Origin: Candidatus Forterrea sp.
Lineage (GTDB): Archaea > Iainarchaeota > Iainarchaeia > Iainarchaeales > JAAZKV01
DNA length: 19,131 nucleotides
NCBI GenBank assembly: GCA_020717885.1
Contig: DYDN01000004.1
Span: 1-19,131, forward strand
Direction: 5' to 3'
Shown: positions 6,895-15,054 of the stretch, piece by piece
Layout of the letters: the number at the start of each line of letters is the position of its first letter
Position numbering within the stretch: position 1 is the stretch's first letter
Made by a program: the position numbers and the translations under genes
The notes under the pieces: generated by a model
What the model saw: only the letters and a program-made list of their open reading frames with translations
Told to the model about the DNA's origin: nothing
Databases searched by the model: none

Positions 6895-9774
6895 TTATTG
6901 TTCCTGTTGCATAGTTTCAAGTGCTACCCGCTTTTGTGCAGAAAACATCTTTTTTATTTCATCAACAGTAGTTGCTTCTTCGGGCTTTTTGTCCATTCTG
7001 TATTTTATCATTCTTGGGAACCTTAGCGCATATCCTTTTCCTTTTTCTTTTCCGCATGAGTGCATTGGGCTTAGTGTGATTTCATCCGCGCGCACCTCAA
7101 TTACATATTTTGGAACCACCCACGCGTCAGGAACAAGTTCACAAATCACTCGCGCTGGTTTTATTTTAGCGGTGGTTTTTGAGAGCATTTCCTCAAGAGT
7201 TGTAAGTATTTCTTCAGTCATTCCAGTTCCTATTTTTGCCACACTTTCAAACACATCTTTCTTGTCATTATATGCGGCGGCAAGCAGAGCCCCTAGTCCG
7301 AATTTTGTTCGTTTCCCTTTTCCTTTATCGTATCCAATAATCACAACATCAACAGTATCTTGTAGTGTTCCTTTGTATGAGCGTTTTAGTTTTATCCAAG
7401 CATATTTTCTTGCGCCGGCGATGTATGGTGCGTCAAGGTGCTTTGCCATTACCCCTTCAAGTCCTTGCGCAATTTTTTCTTCAAAGAATCTTTCCAAGTC
7501 CTCAGCAGTATCCACAATTTTTTGCTCGCTTAGTCGGATGATGTCTCCTTCCTTTACTATGCTTTCAAGTTTTGCTCTTCGTTCGCGAAGGGGGCGGTCC
7601 ATGTAGCTTTCATTCTCGCAGAGCACAATGTCAAACAAAAACAAATTGAGCGGGTATTCCTTTGATTTTTTCTCAATCTCGTATTTTCTCTTGCGCTGTA
7701 TTGTGATTTGGAATGGATAATATTCCTGTGTGTTCTCGTTGTACGCGAGCGCCTCTCCCTCAACAATACATTTTTTTGGTGAGAGCTGCACTTTTGCGGC
7801 TTCAATAATTTCAGGGAACATTTCGGTAATATCCTCGCTTTGTCTTGAGAATATTTTTATTTTGTCGCCGTTTTTGTGAAGGGCGCAGTTGTGAAGGGCA
7901 AGCATGGTGCTGCAATAGCTTTCATCTTTGTCTATCTGTAAATTATATACTTTTGTTCGGGTTCTCACAGGGTATTGTATTTCTTCAAGTTTTCTTATTT
8001 TTACGAGCAGTTTGTTGTTTTTGATACGCGCCTTTCTTTGGTTTTTTGTTATGATTAATTTGAAATAACTTCCGGTAAAGTTCTTGAGTTTCACTTGGAA
8101 TCTTTTTGCCCCAATTATTGTCTTAAATTTAAGACCTAAGAGTTGCGCAAACATGGCGAGATCGCGTTCTTTTGTTGTTATGGACCGCCTTCCTATTTTG
8201 TCTATGGTCCCGTCTGATTCGAGCCATCCTTGTAAAAAGCTTTTGAATTGTGTGGAAGTTATGTTAAAGAACCAGTTTGGGAGGGTTTTTCCAAGAAATG
8301 CTCTTCTGAAATATTGAGTGAGCCATTTTCTGAAAGGCGCATCCCTCCAGTATAAGTAAATGGCTCCGTTGTGAATGTTTCTGGATGTTGGCACTTTGAA
8401 TAATTTGAAAACTAGCTTTTCGTAGTATGCACAAAGTTTTTTCTCCGTTTTTTGGTTAAAGATTAGGCCTATTCTTTCTGTGTTATGGAATTCATTTGTG
8501 TAGCCGTCGCCAATCCAATACCCGAGGAACTGATAAAAATCATCAGTAAACTTGATTTTTTTATAATATTGATCAGTAGTGTAAAGAGTCAGTTCTTTTG
8601 GGGGTTGTTCGAAGTAAAGATTTCTTTTTGGCATGGGGAAAACAAGCTCATCTCTTTTATTAATCTCTTCCACATTAATCCAGCTTTGTTTGCCATTTCT
8701 AAATACAAGCAGAGGGTGGTTTTCAGTTATTCTAAATTCATTTCCAAGATAAGTTTGTATTTTGAATAGCCTTTCTTTATTGTCTAGTTTTCTTTTATTG
8801 ATTGCGAGTATTTTTCTAAACTGCCCCTTGTGGGTGAGTATCTCATAACCTGCTTTGCAGTCTTTAACCGAGAGAAGTCCTCTTCCTTTTATGTAGAGCG
8901 GAGTGTAACCGGTAATGCAGCGAAATCCATCGTATTTTGCTTCAACCGCACACTTCCCAAGTTTCTCAATTATTTCTTTTGCGCTTGGTAATCGTTCAGC
9001 CGCCGTTGGTCTTACAGGGGTTCCTGGAGCAAGATGGATTTCTTTTAATCCGGCGAGTCCCTTCTCTTTTAGAATTCCCGCAATTTCTCCAAGGTCAGAA
9101 AATATGTTATATGCAGTTTCAATTTCCTCGCGTATCTTAACTTTTATTTCTCTTTTTTTATCCTCAATTACTTTTTTCTCTTTTGGAGTTTTTGCTTTTG
9201 AGAGTTGTATTGAAAGGTTCTCCTGCTCTTTTTTTGAAAGCATTATTGCAAACGAATCCATTATAGTCGGGTCGCCTATTCCTAGTCTAATATTCCCAAG
9301 CGGGATTCTTGCAATATAGCGTGCCTCTGTTGGGGATGCGGAATTAAAGAGTTCTGCAAGTAGTTTTATTTTTAGTTCCTGGCTTCCACTTCCCTCGCTC
9401 ATCGCCATTTTTTTTAAGTTTAGAAAAACTTTCTCAATTGTGAGTGCTTGTGAAAAAAGCGAGCCCTGTTTTTTCTTTTTCATTAATTCTTCGGCGGTGT
9501 TTCCAAGGTCCCCGTTTTTATTGAAGAGTGCATCAACTTCTTCGCGTGAAAACCCAGTGGCCTTAGCTATCCCCTCGGCAATTAATTTCTCTCCAAAACC
9601 AATTTCTTTTCCTTCAAAATTTGGGGCGATTCTCCCCTGCAAGAGATAAATTACTTTTTTTGCATCCTCTGCGGGCATGCCCTCAAACAGGTCAGCCAGT
9701 ATGTCTGTCATAACAAGCCTTGAGGAGGCTTCTTCGGTCTTACTAAAATACTCTGCAGCGTCCTTAAACAGCAC
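6895..9774 (-). CDS. lig: ATP-dependent DNA ligase with an in-frame intein
   Basis: Archaeal DNA ligase I seals nicks using ATP: the enzyme is adenylated on Lys, passes AMP to the 5' phosphate and joins the ends. Numbering from the GTG at 9783, an all-helical N-terminal DNA-binding domain spans about residues 1-235 (including GNIRLGIGDPTIMD). The nucleotidyltransferase domain has motif I KYDGFR (283-288, Lys283 adenylated), a VEGEALAY segment (674-681), LFLFDIV (714-720), motif IV EGVMAKH (776-782) and WIKLKRSY (796-803). A C-terminal OB domain follows. An intein occupies residues 289-632, leaving a mature ligase of about 618 residues, near the family norm. I set the start at GTG 9772-9774 (LFKDAAEYF resembles the family start); GTG 9781-9783 would add three residues. 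A TATA-like TTTTTTAAG near 9799-9807 implies a leaderless or nearly leaderless message. Confidence 0.93.
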   Translation of the reverse strand: MLFKDAAEYFSKTEEASSRLVMTDILADLFEGMPAEDAKKVIYLLQGRIAPNFEGKEIGFGEKLIAEGIAKATGFSREEVDALFNKNGDLGNTAEELMKKKKQGSLFSQALTIEKVFLNLKKMAMSEGSGSQELKIKLLAELFNSASPTEARYIARIPLGNIRLGIGDPTIMDSFAIMLSKKEQENLSIQLSKAKTPKEKKVIEDKKREIKVKIREEIETAYNIFSDLGEIAGILKEKGLAGLKEIHLAPGTPVRPTAAERLPSAKEIIEKLGKCAVEAKYDGFRCITGYTPLYIKGRGLLSVKDCKAGYEILTHKGQFRKILAINKRKLDNKERLFKIQTYLGNEFRITENHPLLVFRNGKQSWINVEEINKRDELVFPMPKRNLYFEQPPKELTLYTTDQYYKKIKFTDDFYQFLGYWIGDGYTNEFHNTERIGLIFNQKTEKKLCAYYEKLVFKLFKVPTSRNIHNGAIYLYWRDAPFRKWLTQYFRRAFLGKTLPNWFFNITSTQFKSFLQGWLESDGTIDKIGRRSITTKERDLAMFAQLLGLKFKTIIGAKRFQVKLKNFTGSYFKLIITKNQRKARIKNNKLLVKIRKLEEIQYPVRTRTKVYNLQIDKDESYCSTMLALHNCALHKNGDKIKIFSRQSEDITEMFPEIIEAAKVQLSPKKCIVEGEALAYNENTQEYYPFQITIQRKRKYEIEKKSKEYPLNLFLFDIVLCENESYMDRPLRERRAKLESIVKEGDIIRLSEQKIVDTAEDLERFFEEKIAQGLEGVMAKHLDAPYIAGARKYAWIKLKRSYKGTLQDTVDVVIIGYDKGKGKRTKFGLGALLAAAYNDKKDVFESVAKIGTGMTEEILTTLEEMLSKTTAKIKPARVICELVPDAWVVPKYVIEVRADEITLSPMHSCGKEKGKGYALRFPRMIKYRMDKKPEEATTVDEIKKMFSAQKRVALETMQQEQ
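7888..8919 (-). mobile_element. LAGLIDADG intein inserted immediately after ligase motif I
   Basis: The 344-residue element is complete. Block A starts with the splicing Cys289 (CITGYTPLYIKGRGLLSVKD). Block B is RITENHPLL with Thr353 and His356. The two endonuclease motifs are FLGYWIGDGY (419-428) and FLQGWLESDGT (516-526), each with its acidic residue. Block F is VRTRTKVYNLQI near 606-617. Block G ends in LALHN (His631-Asn632), followed by Cys633 as the +1 nucleophile. All residues needed for splicing and probably for DNA cleavage are present. Joining the exteins gives KYDGFR followed by CALHKNGDKIKIFSRQ, a natural ligase sequence, so the boundaries are secure. The unspliced precursor cannot ligate because motif I and the other motifs are split. 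Confidence 0.95.
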
Positions 9775-9884
9775 TAAAACCACTACCCAAACAATTTTTT
9801 TTGCTTAAAAAATACTTTTCTCGCTTACTATTTTCAAAGTTCCGCCAGCTTAGTTTGGCAGTAATTTAAGTGGCCTCATAATCC

Positions 9885-9893
9885 TTTTATATT
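9885..9893 (+). promoter_or_regulatory. TATA box giving a leaderless transcript
   Basis: TTTTATATT is centred about 25 bp before the ATG at 9914, so transcription should begin at the start codon itself. No ribosome site is seen before this ATG, in keeping with leaderless translation. Confidence 0.6.
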
Positions 9894-9913
9894 GCTCTAA
9901 CCAATTACTTTTT

Positions 9914-10393
9914 ATGAACTGGAACTTTCTTGATCTTTTTTGGCATTACTTTGCGGGGTTTGATACTTTTAACTTTAGTATCTTTTCCGCACTTGGATTA
10001 TTGATGTTCTTAACAGCATTTAGTTTTGCCGCATTTAGGGGAAGAGAAGAGCATCCATTGCAGCTTGGGGCAGAAGTGAGTATTTATGTTCTTGTTGTTG
10101 CGCTTGTGCTTGACTTTATGCATGTCCCTTCACTTATTGGTGGGTTTGCAATTATAATCGCTTATGAATTAATATGCAAGCATTTGTGTAAAACTCGGTT
10201 TAGGACTTGGATTGAAGGAGTTATTTTGCTTTGGGTTATTTTAATGATTTTCGCGCTTGTGGGGGAGTATGTGCGTCCGTTAATCGCCATAATCGGATTG
10301 ATTATTTTCTTTGCCATGAGTGAGGTGCGTGTTAGGGAAGTGCGAAAGGAAAAAGAGAAGGAAGTTGAGAAGAGAGAGGAGAAGAAAAAGTAA
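9914..10393 (+). CDS. Polytopic membrane protein with charged C-terminal tail (159 aa)
   Basis: Four to five hydrophobic helices are visible: about residues 22-41, 53-68, 72-88, 100-118 and 121-137. They are followed by a highly charged helical tail rich in Arg, Lys and Glu (REVRKEKEKEVEKREEKKK) that is likely cytoplasmic. No catalytic motif is recognised. It stands alone between the divergently transcribed ligase and the tRNA-Pro gene, with its own TATA box. The function is unknown; transport, membrane scaffolding or sensing are equally open. Confidence 0.7.
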   Translation: MNWNFLDLFWHYFAGFDTFNFSIFSALGLLMFLTAFSFAAFRGREEHPLQLGAEVSIYVLVVALVLDFMHVPSLIGGFAIIIAYELICKHLCKTRFRTWIEGVILLWVILMIFALVGEYVRPLIAIIGLIIFFAMSEVRVREVRKEKEKEVEKREEKKK

Positions 10394-10404
10394 TTGCTCT
10401 TTTT

Positions 10405-10418
10405 GGGGATTTTTCCCC
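10405..10418 (+). terminator. Short GGGG/CCCC hairpin after the membrane protein gene
   Basis: GGGG (10405-10408) can pair with CCCC (10415-10418) across ATTTTT, 12 bp after the stop codon and just upstream of the tRNA promoter. The stem is only 4 bp, so the call is weak. Confidence 0.3.
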
Positions 10419-10426
10419 CTCAAAAC

Positions 10427-10435
10427 TTTTATAAA
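10427..10435 (+). promoter_or_regulatory. TATA box of tRNA-Pro
   Basis: TTTTATAAA lies about 27-35 bp upstream of the first base of the mature tRNA, so only a few 5' leader nucleotides should need removal by RNase P. Confidence 0.7.
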
Positions 10436-10461
10436 GCATTCAACACCAAATTCATTTAATT

Positions 10462-10534
10462 GGGGATATAGTCTAGCCTGGTAGGACCGGTGCTTTGGGA
10501 GCATCAAGCGCGAGTTCAAATCTTGCTATCCCCA
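10462..10534 (+). tRNA. tRNA-Pro (anticodon UGG)
   Basis: The cloverleaf folds cleanly. The acceptor stem is GGGGATA (10462-10468) with TATCCCC (10527-10533). The D arm follows, with GTC/GAC pairing and a GG in its loop. The anticodon stem GGTGC/GCATC encloses the 7-nt loop TTTGGGA (anticodon TGG). The T arm is GCGAG/CTTGC around TTCAAAT. The discriminator base is A10534. The 3' CCA is not encoded, and there is no intron. A T-rich tract follows directly and could terminate transcription. It lies about 1.1 kb upstream of proB and 1.9 kb upstream of proS. Confidence 0.95.
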
Positions 10535-10650
10535 TTTTTTTCTTTTTAATTATTTGCGTATTTTTTTGATTTAATCTGTAGCGCAAATTAAATAATCAGG
10601 TTTTTATGCCTGAATTGTGTAATATTTACTAGTTTTTTTGGGGTGTTTTA

Positions 10651-11415
10651 ATGACTGATGGAATAGGATTTAAGTTCAGCAGCATGGTTCCCGCATTCCT
10701 TGCGGTTCTGCTTGTGGCTGTACTAATAATAGTTGGATTTACTGCCGGGGCAACTGTTTCGGGCGGGGGTAGTTCTGATTTAGCAAATTTAAAAACAATT
10801 AGTGTTACGGGTAATGCAACTCATAAAGTTGCGCCTAATTTGGTTGAGGTAATTTTGAGTGTTGAGACTTTGGATAACTCTGCTCAAATAAGCCAGAGTT
10901 CAAATGCAGTAATCTCTGAGAGAGTCAATGCTGCTTTGAAGAGTGCAGGAGTTACCTCTGAGCACATAAAAACAGTTTCTTATTCTGTAAATGAAGAGAT
11001 TGAGTATAATGAGGTTGAACAGAAATCAGTTTCTATTGGGTATAAGACAATTAATCAGGTTCAAGCTATTATGACTGAAGTGAAGACGACCGGTGCGGTT
11101 GTTGATGCTGCGGTTAAGGCTGGGGCAAATAGGGTTAGCAGCGTTACTTTCAAGTTGACTCCTACTAGCGAGTTGCAAGAAAAGAGAGTTGCTTTACAGG
11201 AAGCTGCAGGGATAGCTAGACTTAAGGCTAATAGTATAGCAAAGGGAATTGAAGTAGATGTTGGTAATCTTCACTCAATAACCGAAAATGCGTATTTTTA
11301 TACGCCAGACAATAGTATTAATGTTGGATCAATGGTAAAGGATGCTTCAACAGTTATAGTGCCTTCAGATGTTGAAATAACTGCGAGTGTTTCAGCAGAG
11401 TTTGAGATAAAGTAG
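10651..11415 (+). CDS. SIMPL-domain (DUF541/YggE-like) membrane-anchored protein (254 aa)
   Basis: Residues 12-35 form a transmembrane or signal-anchor segment (VPAFLAVLLVAVLIIVGFTAG), then a Gly/Ser linker. The rest, about 48-254, is a SIMPL domain: it opens with the typical KTISVTGNATHKVAPNLVEV and carries the family features GVTSEHIKT, GYKTINQVQA, and AGIARLKANSIAKGI near residue 190. SIMPL proteins (E. coli YggE, Brucella BP26) are exported or surface proteins, and some form ring-like oligomers; their molecular role is poorly defined and links to stress tolerance have been reported. GGGGTG upstream of the ATG is a good ribosome site. A strong hairpin terminator follows 15 bp after the stop codon, so it is probably monocistronic. 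Confidence 0.9.
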   Translation: MTDGIGFKFSSMVPAFLAVLLVAVLIIVGFTAGATVSGGGSSDLANLKTISVTGNATHKVAPNLVEVILSVETLDNSAQISQSSNAVISERVNAALKSAGVTSEHIKTVSYSVNEEIEYNEVEQKSVSIGYKTINQVQAIMTEVKTTGAVVDAAVKAGANRVSSVTFKLTPTSELQEKRVALQEAAGIARLKANSIAKGIEVDVGNLHSITENAYFYTPDNSINVGSMVKDASTVIVPSDVEITASVSAEFEIK

Positions 11416-11430
11416 AGTATAAACTTAATT

Positions 11431-11468
11431 TTTGCCGGTGCTTTGGACCGGCAAATGTTTTTTTTTTA
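11431..11468 (+). terminator. Hairpin plus T-tract terminator
   Basis: TTTGCCGGT (11431-11439) and ACCGGCAAA (11447-11455) form a perfect 9-bp stem with a 7-nt loop. A run of ten T follows within two bases. It ends the SIMPL gene transcript and separates it from proB. Confidence 0.8.
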
Positions 11469-11536
11469 AAATGATTCTGCGCAGCACAGGGTTTTTTTCT
11501 TTCAACGCTCATTTTTTAAACAATTTTGGGTTTGTT

Positions 11537-12316
11537 ATGTGTATGAATGTTGGCAAATATTCGCTTATTGCAATCAAAATTGGCACAAATGCAATTATGC
11601 GTGATGGAGTGCTTGATGTGGATTTCTTGGATGCGCTTGTAAATGAAGTCGCATTGTTATCCAAAGCTGGCAAAAGAGTTGTCCTAATTTCAAGCGGAGC
11701 GGTGGGGATGGGAAAAAAAAGAATTAATTTCTCAAGTTCGAACTCGACGACCATTAAGGAACAACAGGGGCTTGCGGCGGTTGGGCAAATAGGATTAATG
11801 AATGAGTACTTGAAGCGATTTGATAAAGAGGGGCTTGTTGGTGCACAGGTTTTAGTTTCTCAGCACGATTTTTCAAACTCGCAGTGTCTTTCAAATATAA
11901 AAAGCACTTTTGATTTTTTGCTGGAAAAGAAAGTAATTCCGATTATGAATGAGAATGATGTTGTTGCGACCGAGGAACTTAGGGCGAATGGAGTATTCTC
12001 GGATAATGATGCGCTCGCGGCGCTTCTTGCAAAGCAAATCGGCGTCAAACTTTTAGTATTCATTACTGCTAAAGGCGGTTTGATTGGAAGGGACGGCAAA
12101 ATAATTGATACTCTTACTAAAATGGACCAGGTTTGTGTATTAACCGAAAAATCAAAGGACGGGAGGGGGGGAATTGATTCAAAACTCTCCTCAATAAGTA
12201 CTGCAAATGGCGCGGGATGCGATGTTTTTGTTTCTGGGCCAAAGGGATTTAGTGGTTTTGCAAAAGGAAAAGCAACAGGGACTTTTGTGCCGGCGGGCAA
12301 CAACCAAAATTTATAA
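11537..12316 (+). CDS. proB: Glutamate 5-kinase without PUA domain
   Basis: ProB phosphorylates L-glutamate with ATP to glutamyl 5-phosphate, the first step of proline synthesis. The amino-acid-kinase fold is evident: IKIGTNAI near the N-terminus (phosphate loop), VLISSGAVGMGKKRI, GLAAVGQIGLM, IPIMNENDVVATEELR (substrate-binding), FSDNDALAALLAKQIGVK, and RGGIDSKLSSISTANGAGCDVFVSG near the C-terminus, corresponding to the GGMxTKLxAA segment of bacterial ProB. At 259 residues it lacks the C-terminal PUA domain of enterobacterial enzymes, as many ProB proteins do. The start could be ATG 11537 or ATG 11543; a TATA-like TTTTTTAAAC at 11512-11521 suggests a leaderless or nearly leaderless message. 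An upstream in-frame TTG lies inside the terminator and is discounted. ProA and ProC are not in the window. Confidence 0.9.
   Translation: MCMNVGKYSLIAIKIGTNAIMRDGVLDVDFLDALVNEVALLSKAGKRVVLISSGAVGMGKKRINFSSSNSTTIKEQQGLAAVGQIGLMNEYLKRFDKEGLVGAQVLVSQHDFSNSQCLSNIKSTFDFLLEKKVIPIMNENDVVATEELRANGVFSDNDALAALLAKQIGVKLLVFITAKGGLIGRDGKIIDTLTKMDQVCVLTEKSKDGRGGIDSKLSSISTANGAGCDVFVSGPKGFSGFAKGKATGTFVPAGNNQNL
12310..12316 (+). promoter_or_regulatory. proS TATA box overlapping the proB stop codon
   Basis: TTTATAA ends in the TAA stop codon of proB. The predicted start of transcription, near 12339, leaves a leader of about 20 nt containing GTGGT ahead of the proS ATG at 12359. proS could thus have its own promoter even if it is also read from proB. 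Confidence 0.45.
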
Positions 12317-12358
12317 CCCCTTACTTCCTTACTTTTTGTAGTAAAATTGTGGTATTTA

Positions 12359-13804
12359 ATGGCTGAACAAAATCTTCCAGATATACAGAAGAACCCAAGC
12401 GAGTGGTACACGGAAATAATTCAGCGGGCGGGGCTTGCGGATATTCGATATGGCGTTAAGGGGTGTATTGTTTTTCAGCATTGGTCTGTTGAGGCAATGG
12501 AATTAATGTATGATTTCTTAGAAAAGGATTTGAAGAAACGCGGGCACAAAAATTACTGGTTTCCAACTTTAATTCCTGAGAATTATTTTTACAAGGAAGC
12601 CGAGCACATAGAAGGATTTTCTCCTGAGGTATTTTGGGTAGAAAAAGCGGGCACTGATAAACTTGAGGAGCGTCTTGCATTAAGACCAACTTCAGAAACC
12701 GCGTTTTACTCAATGTTCGCTCTTTGGATTCGCTCATACAAGGATCTTCCATTTAGAACGTACCAGCGCGCAAATATTTTCCGCTACGAATCAAAGGCTA
12801 CTCGTCCATTTCTTCGAAGCAGGGAGTTTCATTGGATAGAAACCCACTGTGCTTTTGCCACTGAAGAGGAAGCATTCCAAAATGTTCTTGATGATATGGA
12901 GACAACAAAGAAAATTGTGTACGGTGTTTATGGCGTTCCAACAATTGTTTTTGAAAGACCAGATTGGGACAAATTTGCAGGCGCCGCAAGAACATTTGGT
13001 GCAGATGCAATTACTCCGCAGGGGAGGGTAGTTCAGCAGCCAAGCACGCACATGATTAATCAGCACTTTGCCGGACAGTTTGGGATAAAATTTGTTGATA
13101 AGGATGAAAAGGAGAAAGTTCCTTACACTACTTGCTATGGTCCAGCAATCTCAAGAATATTTGCGTCCGTTGTTCTAACGCACGGTGATAATAAGGGGCT
13201 AAAATTCCCATTCGAAATTGCTCCAAAGCAAGTGGTTATTGTTCCAATACTTGCTGAGAAAGAGCCAAAGGTTTTAGTAAAAGCAAAGGAACTTGCAGAG
13301 AAACTTGATGATGCTGGGTATAGGGTTGAGGTTGACACTAGTGATAAGCGCCCCGGAGAGAAATTTTATTTTTGGGAAATGAAGGGAGTTCCTCTTAGGA
13401 TTGAACTTGGCCCAAGGGATTTAACCGCGAAAAAGTTTTTGCTCTTTAGAAGGGATATTGAAAAGAAAATAGAAGTTGCTGAAAGAGATTTAGTAAAAGA
13501 GGTTGAAATTCAAGGTAAAGCACTCAGCGAGAATCTCAAAAAGAACGCGATGAAGAGCTTTGAGGGATTAATTAAGGATGTTAAGAGTATTGAAGAGGTT
13601 AAGAAAATTGTCGGCAAGGGAATTGCTAGAGCGAATTTTTGCTCAATGAAAAAGGATGGAGAGAAGTGCGCGGAAGTTGTTGAGAAGGAAAGCGGGGGGA
13701 AGATTCGCGGAACAAGAATTGACACTAAGGAAAAGACTTTTGGGAAATGCGTTGTTTGCGGAAAAAGTGCACAGCATGTTGTTTACATTGCTAAGGATTA
13801 TTAA
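12359..13804 (+). CDS. proS: Prolyl-tRNA synthetase, archaeal/eukaryotic type
   Basis: This class II synthetase activates proline with ATP and charges tRNA-Pro, including the UGG isoacceptor encoded upstream. Visible features in order: KNPSEWYTEIIQRAGLADI at the N-terminus; GCIVFQHWSVEAMELM (motif 1 region); RPTSETAFYSMF; motif 2 FRTYQRANIFRYESKATRPFLRSREFHWIE; motif 3 HGDNKGLKFPFEIAPKQVVIVPI; an anticodon-binding domain (EVDTSDKRPGEKFYFWEMKGVPLRIELGPRD); and a C-terminal zinc-binding domain with CSMKKDGEKC and CVVC, ending in the Tyr typical of archaeal-type ProS. At 481 residues it is full length. I start at ATG 12359 behind GTGGT; a TTG at 12347 would add four residues. The end converges on a GNAT gene. 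Confidence 0.96.
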   Translation: MAEQNLPDIQKNPSEWYTEIIQRAGLADIRYGVKGCIVFQHWSVEAMELMYDFLEKDLKKRGHKNYWFPTLIPENYFYKEAEHIEGFSPEVFWVEKAGTDKLEERLALRPTSETAFYSMFALWIRSYKDLPFRTYQRANIFRYESKATRPFLRSREFHWIETHCAFATEEEAFQNVLDDMETTKKIVYGVYGVPTIVFERPDWDKFAGAARTFGADAITPQGRVVQQPSTHMINQHFAGQFGIKFVDKDEKEKVPYTTCYGPAISRIFASVVLTHGDNKGLKFPFEIAPKQVVIVPILAEKEPKVLVKAKELAEKLDDAGYRVEVDTSDKRPGEKFYFWEMKGVPLRIELGPRDLTAKKFLLFRRDIEKKIEVAERDLVKEVEIQGKALSENLKKNAMKSFEGLIKDVKSIEEVKKIVGKGIARANFCSMKKDGEKCAEVVEKESGGKIRGTRIDTKEKTFGKCVVCGKSAQHVVYIAKDY

Positions 13805-13842
13805 TAATCAAAGCTGAATTTTAAACTTACTTTTGAATTAAC

Positions 13843-14316
13843 TTAACTTGCGTACCTTCTAATATGCGTTGTCTGCGGGGCAATTTTTTGGCTCCAAACC
13901 TCTATTTTTTCTCCGCCGATTTTTTTGTCATGTATTTTCTCATAAATAAATCCGTTTTTTTCATACAATTCCTTTGCCCCGTTGTTGCTTGTGCGCACAA
14001 GGAGGAATAATCTATCAAGCTCTATTTTGCTGCACTCTTCAAGAATTCTTTTAACGATTTTTGTGGCGATTTTTTGTCCTCTCCATGCGTCATTAACATA
14101 TATTGCGTTTAAGCGTGCCTCTTTTTTGTCCAAAAAGAATTCAAGTTCCGCAAATCCCGTGAGAATATTGTTTTGGTGTGATACAAGAACGAGGTACTTT
14201 GGGTCATTCATTCTTTCAGCGATTTTTTTTGGGGTAAATTCGGTGTAAGGGAACTCAATCCGTATCTTTTCATCAATCCACTCAGCATCTTCCGCTCTTG
14301 CTTTTTCTATTTTCAA
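13843..14316 (-). CDS. GNAT-family N-acetyltransferase (157 aa)
   Basis: The protein has the acetyl-CoA-dependent GNAT layout: an N-terminal strand-helix (KARAEDAEWIDEKIRIEF), the central beta strands around GFAELEF, motif A with the acetyl-CoA pyrophosphate loop (AIYVNDAWRGQKIATKIVKRILEE, where RGQKIA is the R/Q-x-x-G-x-A signature), and motif B with NNGAKELYEKNGF. This resembles RimI-like enzymes, but the substrate cannot be read from the sequence. Translation probably starts at TTG 14314-14316, because GTGA sits about 8 bp upstream and no earlier ATG is in frame. It converges on proS. Confidence 0.85.
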   Translation of the reverse strand: MKIEKARAEDAEWIDEKIRIEFPYTEFTPKKIAERMNDPKYLVLVSHQNNILTGFAELEFFLDKKEARLNAIYVNDAWRGQKIATKIVKRILEECSKIELDRLFLLVRTSNNGAKELYEKNGFIYEKIHDKKIGGEKIEVWSQKIAPQTTHIRRYAS

Positions 14317-14352
14317 AAAAAATCACTTTTTAGTTAATCATCCATAAGCGAT

Positions 14353-15030
14353 TCACTCGCTTTTGTGGCTCAAATAATCTCCAATCTCTTTTTCACTTAC
14401 TGCGCACCCTGCGAATTTTGCGGCGTAGAGTGCGGCTTCAAGCTCAAGTCTCCCGTGTGCGAGTTCGTGGTCAAAGAGATTTTGTTCATAAGCCATTGCG
14501 ATAATATCCACGCTTCGAAACATCTTTAGTTCTGGAAACATTGCCCTAAACGAATTTAGGTTTTGCTGATTCATTGTAACTGCTTCCTCTTGTCTTCTCT
14601 CAAGAACTTGCTTAAGCCTTGACGGATCTTCGATGAGCGAGCGTGTTGTTCGTTCATCAATAAAAAGCATTTTTACGTTTTGGAGTTTTGCTATTGCGAG
14701 TGCCTCAGCTTCCCCAGCTTGTATTATGCTAAGCGGGCCGTTTTGGGTGAAGAAAATATTATTTGCAAGCTGGAGTATTTTTTGTTGAGTGCGTGCAATT
14801 TCGCTTGAAGTAGGGATTGTTTTGATTATTCCCGTGTTCATCGCATACTTTATTCGCGCAGCGTTAAGGGCAAAGCGCTTATTTGTTATTGGTTTCCAAA
14901 CACTTTCCTCCGCAACCGTTCCGGAAATTAATAGTTCCAAGCGGTTTGTTTTTACAAATTCGCGGAATACATTCATTAGGCATGTGCCCGCGAGTGTTAT
15001 CATTGTCCCTGTGTCAATAACTGCTTTCAT
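14353..15030 (-). CDS. PIN-domain nuclease-like protein (225 aa)
   Basis: The N-terminus MKAVIDTGTMI gives the first conserved PIN aspartate (Asp6) with following Thr. Acidic residues at Glu41-Glu42, in GEAEALAIAKL (Glu107, Glu109) and in MLFIDERTTR (Asp125) complete the usual Mg-binding set, so metal-dependent RNase activity is likely. At 225 residues it is longer than a VapC toxin (about 130); the C-terminal 90 residues (from about 135) are helical and unassigned. The start at ATG 15028-15030 is fixed by GGTGAG just upstream. It lies 24 bp behind a helical protein with an HTH-like segment on the same strand, an arrangement that could be toxin-antitoxin or RNA processing. Larger archaeal PIN proteins with housekeeping roles are an alternative. 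Confidence 0.78.
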   Translation of the reverse strand: MKAVIDTGTMITLAGTCLMNVFREFVKTNRLELLISGTVAEESVWKPITNKRFALNAARIKYAMNTGIIKTIPTSSEIARTQQKILQLANNIFFTQNGPLSIIQAGEAEALAIAKLQNVKMLFIDERTTRSLIEDPSRLKQVLERRQEEAVTMNQQNLNSFRAMFPELKMFRSVDIIAMAYEQNLFDHELAHGRLELEAALYAAKFAGCAVSEKEIGDYLSHKSE

Positions 15031-15054
15031 AACTCTCACCAAATTTTCTCCACG

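Noticed and set aside
6863..7606. Long plus-strand ORF antisense to the DNA ligase
   Set aside because: It is rich in Ser, Phe and Ile without domain signals, as expected from the mirror of a real gene whose ligase motifs are unmistakable.
11432..11536. N-terminal extension of proB from a TTG
   Set aside because: It would be translated through the hairpin and T-tract terminator and has no similarity to kinase N-termini; the ATG codons at 11537 or 11543 fit the family and the promoter.
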